DNA of 64,000 nt from UBA668 sp043721915 (GCA_043721915.1 JAYSPV010000082.1:1-64000); one strand, 5' to 3'. Positions 33,126 through 42,760 are shown, counted from the first letter of the stretch. The notes: generated from the letters alone by a model not told the origin. A program made the numbers and translations.

Positions 33126-36100
33126 TCAGGCCAGGCCAAAGAAACGCTCGAAGAAGGCACCGAGCTTGTCGAGCACCGCCTGCTTCTTGGCCGAGTGTGC
33201 ACCGCCGCCGGCGAAGCGAGAGGTGGCGGGCAGCACTTTGGTGATAGCGATGCCGGTGGGCTGCATCGCCCCGTCGCGAAACGCAGTTGCGATGAACTGT
33301 TCCGTGGCGTCAGGGTTGAGGCCCTCCTCGGCGATGATGGTCGCCAGTTCGGCGGCTCGGCGGGCTTCCACGAACGCCCGCCATTCGGTGTCGAGGTGGC
33401 CGGCGATGGTCAGCGGATCAACGAACGCCTCGATGAGGTCCTTCTTGTTGCGAAACGACGGGCTGGAGTCGACGGCGCGCTGGATTTCGGCGCGCACTTC
33501 CTTGTCGGTGCCATCACCCTTTGCCTGGCGGAGCTTCTCGACCAGCATCAAGATGTGGTCGACATTGATCTCGACCTGCTTGATCAACTCGATCTCGAAG
33601 ACGATGTCGTCGATGATCGATTCCTTGCCCGCCTCACCTTGGCCGCGGATCGCTGCGTAGAGGTTCAGGTACACGCTTTGGTAGTCCTGCATGGCCCGCT
33701 GCGACAGAAGCTGGTCGCCGATGAAGTCGTCGAACGACAGCAGGATGTTCCGCAGCCGCAGGATCGAGCCGAAGAGCGTGATGAACGCGTTCTGCGCGGC
33801 CTCGCCGATGATCTGCTCGCCGACGGGGAACTCTGCCAGCAGTTCGGCGACCTTCGCCGAGTATTCGTCGTAGTAGTCGGCGTACGGCTTGAGCAGCACG
33901 ATGCCGCCGGCTTCCTTGTTGCCGAAGAGTGCGATGGCATCGTTGGTCTGCTCATCCAGGTTGCGGAAGCTGACGATGTTGCTGAACGTCTTACCGAGTT
34001 CAGGATTCGGTTCGTGCGTGAGAACGCCTGGATCAGCCCGTGGGCACGGAGGTTCTTGTCCACCCACAACGTGTTGAGAGTCGTTGCGTCGAACCCGGTG
34101 AGGAACATGTTGACCACGATGACGAGGTCGATCTCGCGGTTCTTCAACCGCATCGACAGGTCCTTGTAGTAGTTCTGGAACTTGTCGGCGGACGTGTCGT
34201 AGCTGGTACCGAACATGTCGTTGTAGTCGTGGATGGCGTCGTCCAGAAAGCTGCGCGCGTCCAGGTCGAGAGCATCAGTGTCGAACTGCTCATCGTCCAG
34301 TAGCCCGTCCACCTCTGCGTCGTTGGCGGCATAGCTGTAGATGATCCCGACCTTCAGCCGTCGGTCCGCCGGCAACTCCTCTTGCTGCACGAAGAACTGG
34401 TTGTAGTACGAGCGCGCCGCGGCGATGGATGCCGTCGCGAAGAGGGCGTTGAAGCCACGCATGCGCTTTCCGGCAACTGTGTAGTGCTGGCCGCGCTTCG
34501 TCTTCTGGTCGAAGTGCTCCAGGATGTACGCCACCACCTGCCGCACCCGCTCGGTGGCGAGCAGCGCCTTCTCGGTGTCGATGGCACTGACCTGCTTGTC
34601 GGCGACGCCATCTGGCATCTTCACCGTGTTGACGTAGTCGATGCGGAAGGGCAGCACGTTCTTGTCGGTGATGGCATCGACGATGGTGTACGTGTGCAGC
34701 TTGTCGCCGAATGCTTGCTCGGTGGTGCGCAGCCGCGGGTTGCCGCCCGACGAGGAGTTGTCGCCGAAGATTGGCGTGCCGGTGAAGCCGAACAGGTGGT
34801 AGCGCTTGAAGGCCTTGGTGATCGCGGTGTGCATATCGCCAAACTGCGATCGGTGGCACTCGTCGAAGATGATCACCACGTGACCGTCGTAGATCGTGTG
34901 GCCCTTGTTGCCCGCGATGAAGGTGCTCAGCTTCTGGATGGTGGTGATGATGATGCGCGCACCCGGGTCCTCCAGCTGCTTCTTGAGCACCCGAGTGGAG
35001 GTGTTCGAGTTGGCCGCGCCCTTCTCGAAACGGTCGTACTCCTTCTGCGTCTGGTAGTCCAGGTCGCGACGGTCGACAACGAACAGCACCTTGTCGATGC
35101 TGGGCATCTTGGTGGCCAGCTGCGCCGCCTTGAAGCTGGTCAGCGTCTTGCCCGAGCCAGTGGTGTGCCACACGTACCCGCCGGCAGCGATGGTGCCCAG
35201 CTTCTTGTAGTTGGTGGAGATGTCGATGCGCCGCAGGATCTGCTCGGTGGCGGCAATCTGGTACGGCCGCATCACCAGCAGCATGTGGTCGGCGGTCAGC
35301 ACGCAGTAGCGGGTCAGCACGTGCAACAGCGTGTGCTTGGCCAGGAAGGTCTTGGCGAAGCCGGTGAGGTCTTGAATCGGCTTCGTTGGTCGCGTCGGCC
35401 CACCAGCTGGTGAAATCGAAGCTGTTCGAGGTCTTCTTCGCCTGCCTCGCGCCCGCCGCCTCAGTGAGGTGCTGGAAGCGTGTGGTGTTGCTGTAGTACT
35501 TGGTGAGGGTGCCATTGCTGATAACGAACAGCTGCACATACTCGAACAGCCCGCTGCCCGCCCAGAAGCTGTGGCGGTGGTACCGGTTGATCTGGTTGAA
35601 CGCTTCGCGAATGTCGACGCCGCGGCGCTTCAGTTCGATGTGCACCATCGGTAACCCGTTCACCAGCAAGGTCACGTCGTAGCGATTGGCGAACTTGCCA
35701 GCCACCTCGTACTGGTTGATCACCTGCAGCCGGCTGTTGTGAATGTTCGTCTTGTCGATGAGTGCAATGTTCTTGGTCGAGCCGTCATCCCTCTTGAGCA
35801 GCTGAATGTGGTCGTCCTGAATGCGGATGGTCTTCTCTTCGATGGTGTCGGTGTCGCCAGCGATCCGTTCGCTGAAGAACCGCTCCCACTCGCCATCGGA
35901 GAATGTGATGTTGTTCAGGATTCGAGCTGCACACGAAGGTTGGCCACCAACTGCGCCTCGCTGGTGAGCGGCAGGTACTCGTACGCCTGCTGCTCCAGCA
36001 GAGCGATCAAGGCGTTCTCAAGCTCAGACTCGGATTGATACGACGCGCCCGCGGACGCGTCAGCAATGAACTCAGCGACAACTGTGCTCTCCGAGCTCAT

Positions 36101-36148
36101 CGCAATCGGTTCGTAGCGCGACGGCGTGCCGTTCGACGGACCGCTCAT
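33126..36148 (-). pseudogene. hsdR: hsdR, type I restriction endonuclease subunit, broken by three frameshifts
   Basis: Full-length but disrupted restriction/translocase subunit (about 1,007 codons). In order: N-terminal part with SELENALIALLEQQAYEYL; nuclease motif VHIELKRRG; EYVQLFVISNGTLTKYY; helicase Walker A WHTTGSGKT and IIFDECHRSQFG; GFTGTPIF; VNMFLTGFDA and QAFSRTNRILN; then the C-terminal helical region. Reading frame breaks at about 35918 (one base lost, ending the first frame with a TGA), 35384 (one base gained after ADATN) and 33994 (one base lost after RILNSV). Starts with ATG overlapping the toxin stop (ATGA). No active enzyme can be made without suppression of all three. Confidence 0.9.
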
Positions 36149-36423
36149 GTTCGGTACGCGTCGCCGCGATGACTGACATTGACCACGGTTACGACGCGGG
36201 CATCCTCGTCGATGAGGTAGCGGAGTCGGTACGGCCCGCGCCGCGCCCGGTAGTGGCCTTCGAACGGCGCTCGCAGTGGCGCACCGACCCGGTGCGGATG
36301 TTCGGCAAGCGGGCCTTCGATGAACTCGAACACGGCAAAAGCCGCGCCCGACAGCAGCGTCTCGCTCAGCGCTCGGCGGACCTGGGTCGACACGATGATG
36401 TCGTACCGTCCTTCATCGGCCAT
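36145..36423 (-). CDS. RelE/ParE-family toxin
   Basis: 92 residues, probable ribosome-associated mRNA interferase. Seen: VSTQVRRALSETLLSGAAFAVFEFI, an RelE-type opening, PLRAPFEGHYRARRGPYRLRYLIDEDARVVTVVNVSHRGDAYR with the conserved Arg/Tyr and the C-terminal strand typical of the family. The ORF is intact. It overlaps the antitoxin gene by 11 nt and its stop overlaps hsdR (ATGA). Located within a type I restriction operon whose three hsd genes are all broken. Basic residues suit RNA binding. Confidence 0.86.
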   Translation of the reverse strand: MADEGRYDIIVSTQVRRALSETLLSGAAFAVFEFIEGPLAEHPHRVGAPLRAPFEGHYRARRGPYRLRYLIDEDARVVTVVNVSHRGDAYRT

Positions 36424-36697
36424 CCCGACGCCGCTTCTCCATCAGGGCGCGCAGCTCGTCGAGGGTGGTGTGTTCGCCTTGAGCGATCTGCCGGTTGGCT
36501 TCCGCGATCTCAGCCATCGCCTCCCGATCGCAGAGGAGCTCGATGGTGGCTTCCATCGACTCGAGGTCCTCGACCGACACGATCACCACGAACTTACGGC
36601 CGTTGCGCGTCACCTGCACACGGTCGTGGGTGCGGTACACCTCATCGGCAATCTCGGAGAGGCGAGCCTTGGCCTCGGATAGCGGCACCATCGTCAT
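36413..36697 (-). CDS. Phd/YefM-family antitoxin
   Basis: 94 residues. N-terminal Phd/YefM DNA-binding domain: VPLSEAKARLSEIADEVYRT, then VQVTRNGRKFVVIVSVEDLESMEAT; the acidic/helical C-terminus (EAMAEIAEANRQIAQGEHTTLDEL) should wrap the toxin. The ATG is 8 nt after TAGAAT, with an operator-like palindrome covering the promoter. The first member of the pair, as usual. Upstream in-frame codons belong to the hsdS remnant and are rejected. Confidence 0.88.
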   Translation of the reverse strand: MTMVPLSEAKARLSEIADEVYRTHDRVQVTRNGRKFVVIVSVEDLESMEATIELLCDREAMAEIAEANRQIAQGEHTTLDELRALMEKRRRDGR

Positions 36698-36715
36698 AGA
36701 CCAGAATTCTAGTCT
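36698..36715. promoter_or_regulatory. Toxin-antitoxin operator overlapping a leaderless -10
   Basis: Near-perfect 18-bp palindrome AGACCAGAATTCTAGTCT (8 of 9 pairs match) directly beside the antitoxin ATG. The minus-strand -10 TAGAAT (36706-36711) lies inside it, so antitoxin binding would block transcription. Confidence 0.65.
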
Positions 36716-36716
36716 G

Positions 36717-37452
36717 TTACGCCGACTCAGGAAACGACAAAAGCCGATCCCGGTAGTGCTCGTACTGACGCCGACGAGCAGCCAGCTCAGCCGGGAGGCC
36801 CGCCGACAAGTCGTTGACCAGCGCATCAAACTTGTCGAGGATCGAAACGATCCGTTCCTGCTCTGTAAGGGGCGGAATTGGAATGCGGACGCTCTTCAGC
36901 CCACCGAACAGGAGCCTGCTGAGCTTGCCGCGCGAGACGTATCGATGCTTCTCAGCATGGAAGGTCTCCGTCTGCAGGCAGTACGACACAAACCTCGGGT
37001 TCTGACTGTGGCGGAGAACGAAGCACCCGTCGTGCACTGCCAGTGCTTCATCGCCGAGCCAGGCAACCGCCTTGCCAACGTCCTCGGCCGTCTCACCAAC
37101 CTCCGCGATCACAACATCACCGGTCTGAGCAAAGCGAAGCGCTGGGGCGAGATCTCGGCGAACGCGGGTGAGCGGTGAGATGGCTGAACTCCCGTACTGG
37201 GTATAAATCTGGCCGTAGTGCATCGCAGCGACACCGTCATCGACGTAGTCAGCTTTGACGAATCGGCGACCGCGGAACATTTCGCCGAGTTCCCCGAGCG
37301 GTGTCCGGCAAACCTCGCTCCCGGCCGAACGCAAGGATCAAATCGCGGTAGTGCGCGTACTGACGGCGTCGGGCTTCCAGCGATTGAAACAAGTCTAGAA
37401 CTCGAACGATCTCCCGCTGAACCTCCAACGGCGGCACCGGCACGTGGATCAT
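36717..37452 (-). pseudogene. hsdS: hsdS remnant, type I specificity subunit
   Basis: Only the middle and second half of HsdS remain. From 37452: IHVPVPPLEVQREIVRVLDL and ARRRQYAHYRDLILAFG, the central conserved region; then, after a one-base frame change near 37320, the second target-recognition domain and the last conserved region VRIPIPPLTEQERIVSILDKFDALVNDL to AELAARRRQYEHYRDRLL. The first recognition domain is missing. The junction with hsdM at about 37453 is a deletion. The stop is next to the antitoxin operator. Confidence 0.85.
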
Positions 37453-38443
37453 GGCCAGGCGTTTCGCCGAGACGTCCGTTGATCAGCAGGCCGTTGGCAT
37501 CGCCCTCCCACCGGGTGGAGTACGGAGGGTTGGAGACGATGGCCTCGAACGGCTCGTCGTCCCAATGCGCTGGATCGATGAGCGTGTCGCCGTGCGCGAT
37601 GTCGAACTTCTCGTAGTTGACGTCGTGCAAGAACATGTTGATGCGGCACAGGTTGTAGGTGGTGAGGTTGATCTCCTGCCCGAAGAAGCCCTGCCGCACG
37701 TTGTCGCGGCCCAACACCTTCGCGAACTGCAGCAGCAGGGCACCCGAACCGCATGCCGGGACGGCCTACACCTTGTTGACCTCGGTCTTGCCAACCACCG
37801 TGATGCGGGCCAGTAGCTCGGACACCTCCTGTGGGGTGAAGAACTCGCCACCCGACTTGCCGGCGCTGGACGCATACATGGTCATCAGGTACTCGTACGC
37901 ATCGCCGAAGGCATCGATAGTGTTCTCCGCGAACTCGCCCAGCAACAGGTCGCCCACGGCATCGAGCAGCTTCACCAGACGTTCGTTGCGCTTCGCCACC
38001 GTCTGGCCCAGCTTCTGGCTGTTGACGTCGAGATCGTCGAATAGGCCCTTCAAATCCTGCTCGCTGGGCGCCCCAACCGCTGAGGCCTCGATGTTGGTGA
38101 ATACTTTGGAGAGCGTCTCGTTGAGGTTCTCGTCGTTCTTCGCTCGCTGACGAACGTTGACGAACAGCTCGCTGGGCAGGATGTAGAAGCCCTTCTCCAC
38201 AACGGTCTCGTGTCGGCCGAACTCCGCGTCGGCATCGCTGAGCGCGGCGAAGTCGAAATGAGGTGAACCGGCCTTACGTTCGTGCTCGTCGAGATACGCG
38301 GCCAGGTTCTCGGAGATGAATCGGTAGAACAGCATGCCCAGCACGTAGGACTTGAAGTCCCACCCGTCGACGCTGCCGCGGAGATCGTTGGCGATGCGCC
38401 AGATCGTCTCGTGCAATTCGGCGCGCTGCGCTTCCTTGTTCAT
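37453..38443 (-). pseudogene. hsdM: hsdM, type I DNA methyltransferase subunit, truncated and with internal amber codon
   Basis: N-terminal and central parts of HsdM: ELHETIWRIANDLRGSVDGW, VLGMLFYRFISENLA, FVNVRQRAKNDENLNETL, then GKSGGEFFTPQEVSELLARI. At 37766-37768 an in-frame TAG interrupts just where the SAM motif should read V-Y-D-P-A-C-G-S-G; the same frame continues with PACGSGALLLQFAKVLGRDN and the catalytic IVSNPPYSTRW. Coding homology stops near GDANGLLIN, about residue 315 of an expected 500 or more, fused to hsdS remnant. Start ATG 38443. Inactive methylase expected. Confidence 0.9.
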
Positions 38444-38562
38444 TCTCCCGCTTCCTGCACCGGTAGGTCCGTCGCAACCCAACGGCGGGGGTGCGCGAAT
38501 GATGAGCCGCTGGCGCCGGCTGCCGTGACGCGTGGATTTCTCAGGAAACGTTCGCACAGGGG

Positions 38563-38591
38563 TTGATCTCGAAAACGAACAGGTGTACGAT
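38563..38591 (+). promoter_or_regulatory. Promoter with -35 TTGATC and leaderless -10 TACGAT
   Basis: TTGATC at 38563-38568, 17-bp spacer, TACGAT at 38586-38591, then 7 nt to ATG 38599. One of the two best complete promoters in the window. Confidence 0.7.
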
Positions 38592-38598
38592 GGTAGAC

Positions 38599-39780
38599 AT
38601 GAGTGCAGTGGACGAACACGCAGACGAGATTCTGCTCAGCCCGGCTGAGGCGCTCGCTGCCGTGTTCGCGTGGGAACAGCAGACCACCCTCCTTGCGCTT
38701 GCGCTCCGGCGCATAGAAACCATCGGCAGCTTCGGCACGGAGGGTTCCGTGTCGATGAAGGCGTGGCTGCGCGAGAAGGCTCGCATGACCAACGACGCCG
38801 CAGGCAACCTGCTCTCGCTGGGGCGATTCCTCGACAACAACGCCGCGTTCGCCGAGGCTGCACTCACCGGCGAGCTCTCGGGTGGCCAGGTTTCGGTGGC
38901 GAAGCGGCTCGGGCGCCCCAAGTATGCGTCGCTGCTCGCCGAGCAGCAGCGCGACTTGGTCGGCACGCTTGCAGCGCTGGATATCGATGCGACCCAAGCC
39001 GCCGTCGCCCACTGGCGCAGTCGTGCCGACGCACTCCTCGACGACGGCGCACCACCGATCGAGCAGCCCTGCGAACTCACCCTCGCCCGCACGCTCGACA
39101 ACCGGCTCCATGGGCACCTCAGCCTCCACGACGCAGCGGCCACCGAGCTGGAGAAGGCAATCCACACAGCCGAGACCTGGGAGGGCAGCGACGAAACCCG
39201 CGCCCTGGCCGAGCGCCAGGGCGACGCGTTGTTCGACATCGCCGCGTTCTACAACCAGAACCACGACGGCGAGGGCACTCCGCGCCACCTGCCCACCATC
39301 ACACTCTCGGCCGATCTGTCCACGATCACCACCGACACACCGCAGGCGATCAACGACGACACCGGCCGCCCGGTGTCACCCGCGTGTGCCGCCGCCTACC
39401 TGTGCGACTGCAAGATCCACGTCATCCTGCGCAACGCAAAAGGTGCACCCGAGCAGTTCGGTCGCACCACGTACACAGTGCCCCGCTCGCTGTTCCGCCA
39501 GGTGGCCGCCCGCGACGGCGGCTGCCGGTTCCCCGGCTGCAATCGGCGGGTCCGCTTCACCGATGCGCACCACATCCACCACTGGCAAAAGGGCGGGGCG
39601 ACCGAGTACGCGAACCTTCTGCTGTTGTGCCGGCGGCACCACACCTACACCCACCAGCAACTCCTCGAAATCGAGCTCCGGCCCGACGGCGAAGCCGTGT
39701 TCCGCTGGCACGAGGGCAGGGTCCGCACCAGCCAACCCCGCGGCGCGCCACCCACACGAAAACTCCAAGCACCCGTGTGA
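38599..39780 (+). CDS. HNH endonuclease signature protein with DUF222 (13E12-like)
   Basis: 393 residues. N-terminal DUF222 helical domain (about 10-260) with LSGGQVSVAKRLGRPKYASLL and LTLARTLDNRLHGHLSLHD, C-terminal HNH domain: CRFPGCNRRVRFTDAHHIHH, GGATEYANLLLLCRRHHTYTH. Abundant in actinobacteria, related to the 13E12 repeat family of mycobacteria; some behave as multicopy, perhaps mobile, genes. The HNH histidines and cysteines are complete, so nuclease activity is plausible. Leaderless start chosen over two upstream ATGs. Followed by a perfect hairpin. A second copy-like gene lies at 60315. Confidence 0.88.
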   Translation: MSAVDEHADEILLSPAEALAAVFAWEQQTTLLALALRRIETIGSFGTEGSVSMKAWLREKARMTNDAAGNLLSLGRFLDNNAAFAEAALTGELSGGQVSVAKRLGRPKYASLLAEQQRDLVGTLAALDIDATQAAVAHWRSRADALLDDGAPPIEQPCELTLARTLDNRLHGHLSLHDAAATELEKAIHTAETWEGSDETRALAERQGDALFDIAAFYNQNHDGEGTPRHLPTITLSADLSTITTDTPQAINDDTGRPVSPACAAAYLCDCKIHVILRNAKGAPEQFGRTTYTVPRSLFRQVAARDGGCRFPGCNRRVRFTDAHHIHHWQKGGATEYANLLLLCRRHHTYTHQQLLEIELRPDGEAVFRWHEGRVRTSQPRGAPPTRKLQAPV

Positions 39781-39805
39781 CCCGCTCGACAACCCGACGA
39801 ACCAA

Positions 39806-39836
39806 CTGCTACCGCGGCGCCACGCCGCGGTAGCAG
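39806..39836. terminator. Perfect 14-bp GC-rich hairpin after the HNH gene
   Basis: CTGCTACCGCGGCG, loop CCA, CGCCGCGGTAGCAG: perfect 14-bp stem, 26 nt after the stop. There is no T-run, so probably a U-less terminator or RNA-stabilising hairpin. Confidence 0.65.
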
Positions 39837-39866
39837 CGCGTGGATGGGCATTGCCGGGCAAGCGGC

Positions 39867-39872
39867 TACCGT
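39867..39872 (+). promoter_or_regulatory. Leaderless -10 element TACCGT of the S9 peptidase gene
   Basis: TACCGT, 8-nt spacer, ATG 39881. It decides this start against a shadow extension through the HNH gene. Confidence 0.55.
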
Positions 39873-39880
39873 CATCGGCC

Positions 39881-41890
39881 ATGCCGACGCCCGAACTCAG
39901 CCGCCACGCCGCTCTCGCCGAGAAGATCATCGGCAACATCGTGCAAGCGAGCAGCCCTGCCGTGTCACCCGACGGCAGCCGGGTGGCCTTCGTGGTCACC
40001 CGGGTGGAGATGGAGACCAACAAGTACCGCTCGCAGGTGTGGCTGGCCCCGACCGACGGCAGCACTCCCCCGCGGGTGCTCACCAGCGGGGAGAACGACG
40101 GCAACCCCACCTGGAGCCCCGATGGCGCAGAGTTGGCGTTCACCTCGCGTCGCAGCGCGAAGAAGGGCGACGCCACGCTGCACGTACTGCCGATCGGCGT
40201 GAGCGGCGAGACCCGCACGATCGCCACCATGAAGGATGGCGTCGACGACGTTGCGTTCAGCCCCGATGGGCGCTGGGTGGCGTTCACCAGCCGCACACAG
40301 CACGAGCGGTACGCAGTTCCTGGCGCCGAAGATGGCGACGAGAGCTGGCAGGCGCCACGCAAGATCGAGCGCTTCTTCACGCAACTCAACGGCGAAGGTT
40401 GGGTCTTCGACCGGCCGTCGCACGTGTACGTCGCCCCCGCCGATGGCACGGGCAGCCCGCGCAACCTGACGCCGGGCGAGTTCCAACACGGCGGCGTGTC
40501 GTGGCTGCACGATTCGTCGGGCGTGGTCACTGCCGCGCAGCGCCACGCCACCTGGGATCTCGATTTCGCGACCGCGCTCTACGTCGTGACGCTTGCCGGC
40601 GATGTCCGGGCCCTGACCGCAGAGACCGGCAACTACGTTGCCCCCAGCGTCTCACCCGACGGTGCCACCGTCGCCTTTCTCGGCTTCGACGATTCGTTCA
40701 CCTACCCGCAGAACGTCCGGATGGGCATGGTGCCGATCACGGGTGGTACCCACACTTTCATCAGCACTGCGCTCGACCGCACGTTCGAGACCACGGCCGG
40801 CTCCGTCGTCCCGCGCTGGCTGGACGACACGACGCTGCTGGGCACCGCCGAGGATCGCGGTCAGACACACGCGTGGCGACTGCACACCGATGGCACGGCT
40901 CCCGCCGCGGTGACCAGCGGTGCGACGTCGGTAAAGGCGCTCCACGCCGCCGGCGGCACAGTTGCCTTCACCGCGGGTGCGGTCGACAGCCTCTCCGACG
41001 TCTTCGTACTCACCGATGGCGAGCCTCGCCGCCTCACGTCGTTCGCTGCCAACTACCGCGCCGCGTACACGCCACTCGTGTGGGAGCGCTTCGCTGTGCC
41101 GTGCACCGATGGCACCGGCGAGATCGACGCATGGATCATGCGCCCGGTCGACTTCGACCCCGCCACGCAGTACCCGGTGGTACTCAACGTGCACGGCGGG
41201 CCGCACACCCAGTACGGCGAGACGTTCTTCGACGAGGCCCAGTTTCAGGCCGCAGCCGGCTTCGTGGTGCTGATGAGCAACCCGCGTGGTGGTTCGGGCC
41301 GCGAGCAGGCGTGGGGCCAGGCGATCATGGGCCCGCAGCACCCGGTGGCGCCGGGCAGCGGCTGGGGCGGCGTCGACGTCGACGACGTGATGGCCGTGCT
41401 CGACACCACGCTCGCCCGCTACTCGTTCTGCGACCCCAGCCGAGTGGGCATGCAGGGCGGCAGCTACGGCGGCTACATGGCCACCATGCTCGCCGGCCGG
41501 TTCAGCAACCGCTTCAAGGCGATCTGCAGCGAACGGGCGGTCAACAACGTGCTCACCGAAGAGGTGAACAGCGACATCGCCACCATCTTCCGGGTCGAGC
41601 ACGGGCCGTCCCACATCGATGCGCCTGAGGAGTACGAACGCCTCTCGCCTATCCGCTACGTGCGCGACATCACCTGCCCGATGCTGATCATCCACAGCGA
41701 GAACGACCTGCGCTGCCCGATCAACCAGGCCGAGGAGTTGTTCGTCGCCATGCGCCTACTGGGCAAGGACGTGACGTTCTACCGCTTCCCCGGCGAGAGC
41801 CACGAGCTGTCGCGCAGTGGTTCGCCCGTCCACCGCCGCCAGCGCGCCGAGATCATCCTCGACTTCTTCGCCAAGCACCTTCAGTCCTGA
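39881..41890 (+). CDS. S9-family prolyl oligopeptidase (acylaminoacyl-peptidase-like)
   Basis: 669 residues, cytosolic. The N-terminal seven-bladed propeller has repeated SPDG motifs (VSPDGSRVAFV, WSPDGAELAFTS, FSPDGRWVAFTS, VSPDGATVAFLG). The C-terminal alpha/beta hydrolase domain has VVLNVHGGPHTQYG, GGSGREQAWGQ, the nucleophile Ser in MQGGSYGGYMATML, Asp in HSENDLRCPINQ and His in FPGESHELSRSG, making a full catalytic triad. Normal length. Expected to cleave short or N-blocked peptides. Lies convergent with the NudC gene, 8 nt apart. Confidence 0.93.
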   Translation: MPTPELSRHAALAEKIIGNIVQASSPAVSPDGSRVAFVVTRVEMETNKYRSQVWLAPTDGSTPPRVLTSGENDGNPTWSPDGAELAFTSRRSAKKGDATLHVLPIGVSGETRTIATMKDGVDDVAFSPDGRWVAFTSRTQHERYAVPGAEDGDESWQAPRKIERFFTQLNGEGWVFDRPSHVYVAPADGTGSPRNLTPGEFQHGGVSWLHDSSGVVTAAQRHATWDLDFATALYVVTLAGDVRALTAETGNYVAPSVSPDGATVAFLGFDDSFTYPQNVRMGMVPITGGTHTFISTALDRTFETTAGSVVPRWLDDTTLLGTAEDRGQTHAWRLHTDGTAPAAVTSGATSVKALHAAGGTVAFTAGAVDSLSDVFVLTDGEPRRLTSFAANYRAAYTPLVWERFAVPCTDGTGEIDAWIMRPVDFDPATQYPVVLNVHGGPHTQYGETFFDEAQFQAAAGFVVLMSNPRGGSGREQAWGQAIMGPQHPVAPGSGWGGVDVDDVMAVLDTTLARYSFCDPSRVGMQGGSYGGYMATMLAGRFSNRFKAICSERAVNNVLTEEVNSDIATIFRVEHGPSHIDAPEEYERLSPIRYVRDITCPMLIIHSENDLRCPINQAEELFVAMRLLGKDVTFYRFPGESHELSRSGSPVHRRQRAEIILDFFAKHLQS

Positions 41891-41898
41891 GGCGGCGA

Positions 41899-42681
41899 TC
41901 AGGCCTCCGCGAGCCAGCCGTCGATCAGTTTGCGGGCGATCGAGATCGCCGGCGGAATCGGCGGCAACGCGTCGCGCGTGTACCACTGCGCATCGAGGAT
42001 CTCGGACGGGTCGCACTCGATCTCGCCGCTGACCCATTCGGCTCGAAAGCCGATCATCAGGCTGTGCGGGAACGGCCACGGCTGACTGCTCTGGTAGACA
42101 ACGCTGCCGATGTGCACGCCGACCTCCTCGTGCACCTCGCGGATCACCGCCTGCTCGAGCGACTCGCCCGCCTCGACGAAACCGGCGAGGCACGAGTACA
42201 TCGGCGCCCGGAACTGCACCCCGCGGGCGAGCAGCACCTGCTGTTCGGGCCCCGGCTCACCCTTGGTGACGAGCGTGATCATCGCCGGTGCGAGCCGCGG
42301 GTAGGCGAGCAGGTTGCATGCCGGGCACTTCATCGACCGGTCGTTGTCGGAATGCACCGTCGGGGTGCCGCAGCGGCCACAGAAACGGTGGGTGCGCCCC
42401 CACTCGGCCAGCTGCACTGCCCGCCCCGCCAATGCCCACTCGACTTCCGAGGTGCGCCCGTAGAACGTGTACAGATCGCTCGCCGCGCCATACGAAGGGT
42501 CTTGCCCATGGGGCACGTCGACGGCCCAGCACGCCTCCTCACCGAGCATGCCCAGGAAGTGCACGTGCCAGCCGTCGTCCGCCGGCCGATCGTCGACGAA
42601 CACGCTCGAGCCGATCACGTGGATGTAGCGGTGAACTGCCGCGGATGAGGGTGGTGTGAGGGACGGATTGAAGCTCGCCAT
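41899..42681 (-). CDS. nudC: NADH pyrophosphatase / NAD-decapping enzyme
   Basis: 260 residues. Zn ribbon FCGRCGTPT and CPACNLLAYPR (four Cys), Nudix box GFVEAGESLEQAVIREVHEEVG, and the NADH-specific motif SQPWPFPHSLM right after it. Hydrolyses NAD(H) to NMN(H) and AMP and can remove NAD caps from RNA in other bacteria. Complete. The ATG is 8 nt after a TACGGT -10, divergent from the thiolase gene with 91 nt between starts. Confidence 0.95.
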   Translation of the reverse strand: MASFNPSLTPPSSAAVHRYIHVIGSSVFVDDRPADDGWHVHFLGMLGEEACWAVDVPHGQDPSYGAASDLYTFYGRTSEVEWALAGRAVQLAEWGRTHRFCGRCGTPTVHSDNDRSMKCPACNLLAYPRLAPAMITLVTKGEPGPEQQVLLARGVQFRAPMYSCLAGFVEAGESLEQAVIREVHEEVGVHIGSVVYQSSQPWPFPHSLMIGFRAEWVSGEIECDPSEILDAQWYTRDALPPIPPAISIARKLIDGWLAEA

Positions 42682-42689
42682 GGCTGGCC

Positions 42690-42695
42690 ACCGTA
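42690..42695 (-). promoter_or_regulatory. Leaderless -10 element TACGGT of nudC
   Basis: TACGGT on the minus strand, 8 nt before ATG 42681. Confidence 0.5.
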
Positions 42696-42760
42696 GGCGA
42701 TGACACGCCGCACGCCGGGCTCGGGAAGGCTTCGCTGCGGCCCGGGCGCAGACCGCCTCC

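Noticed and set aside
33126..36148. Programmed frameshifting in hsdR
   Set aside because: Three separate one-base changes of both signs, together with an amber codon and a deletion in hsdM/hsdS, fit decay better than regulated shifting.
37766..37768. Amber codon in hsdM as recoded amino acid
   Set aside because: The flanking SAM motif is itself altered and the gene is truncated further on, so a simple nonsense change is more likely.
38882..39880. N-terminal extension of the S9 peptidase through the HNH gene
   Set aside because: It is an antisense-like shadow in another frame of the HNH gene; the leaderless box fixes the start at 39881.
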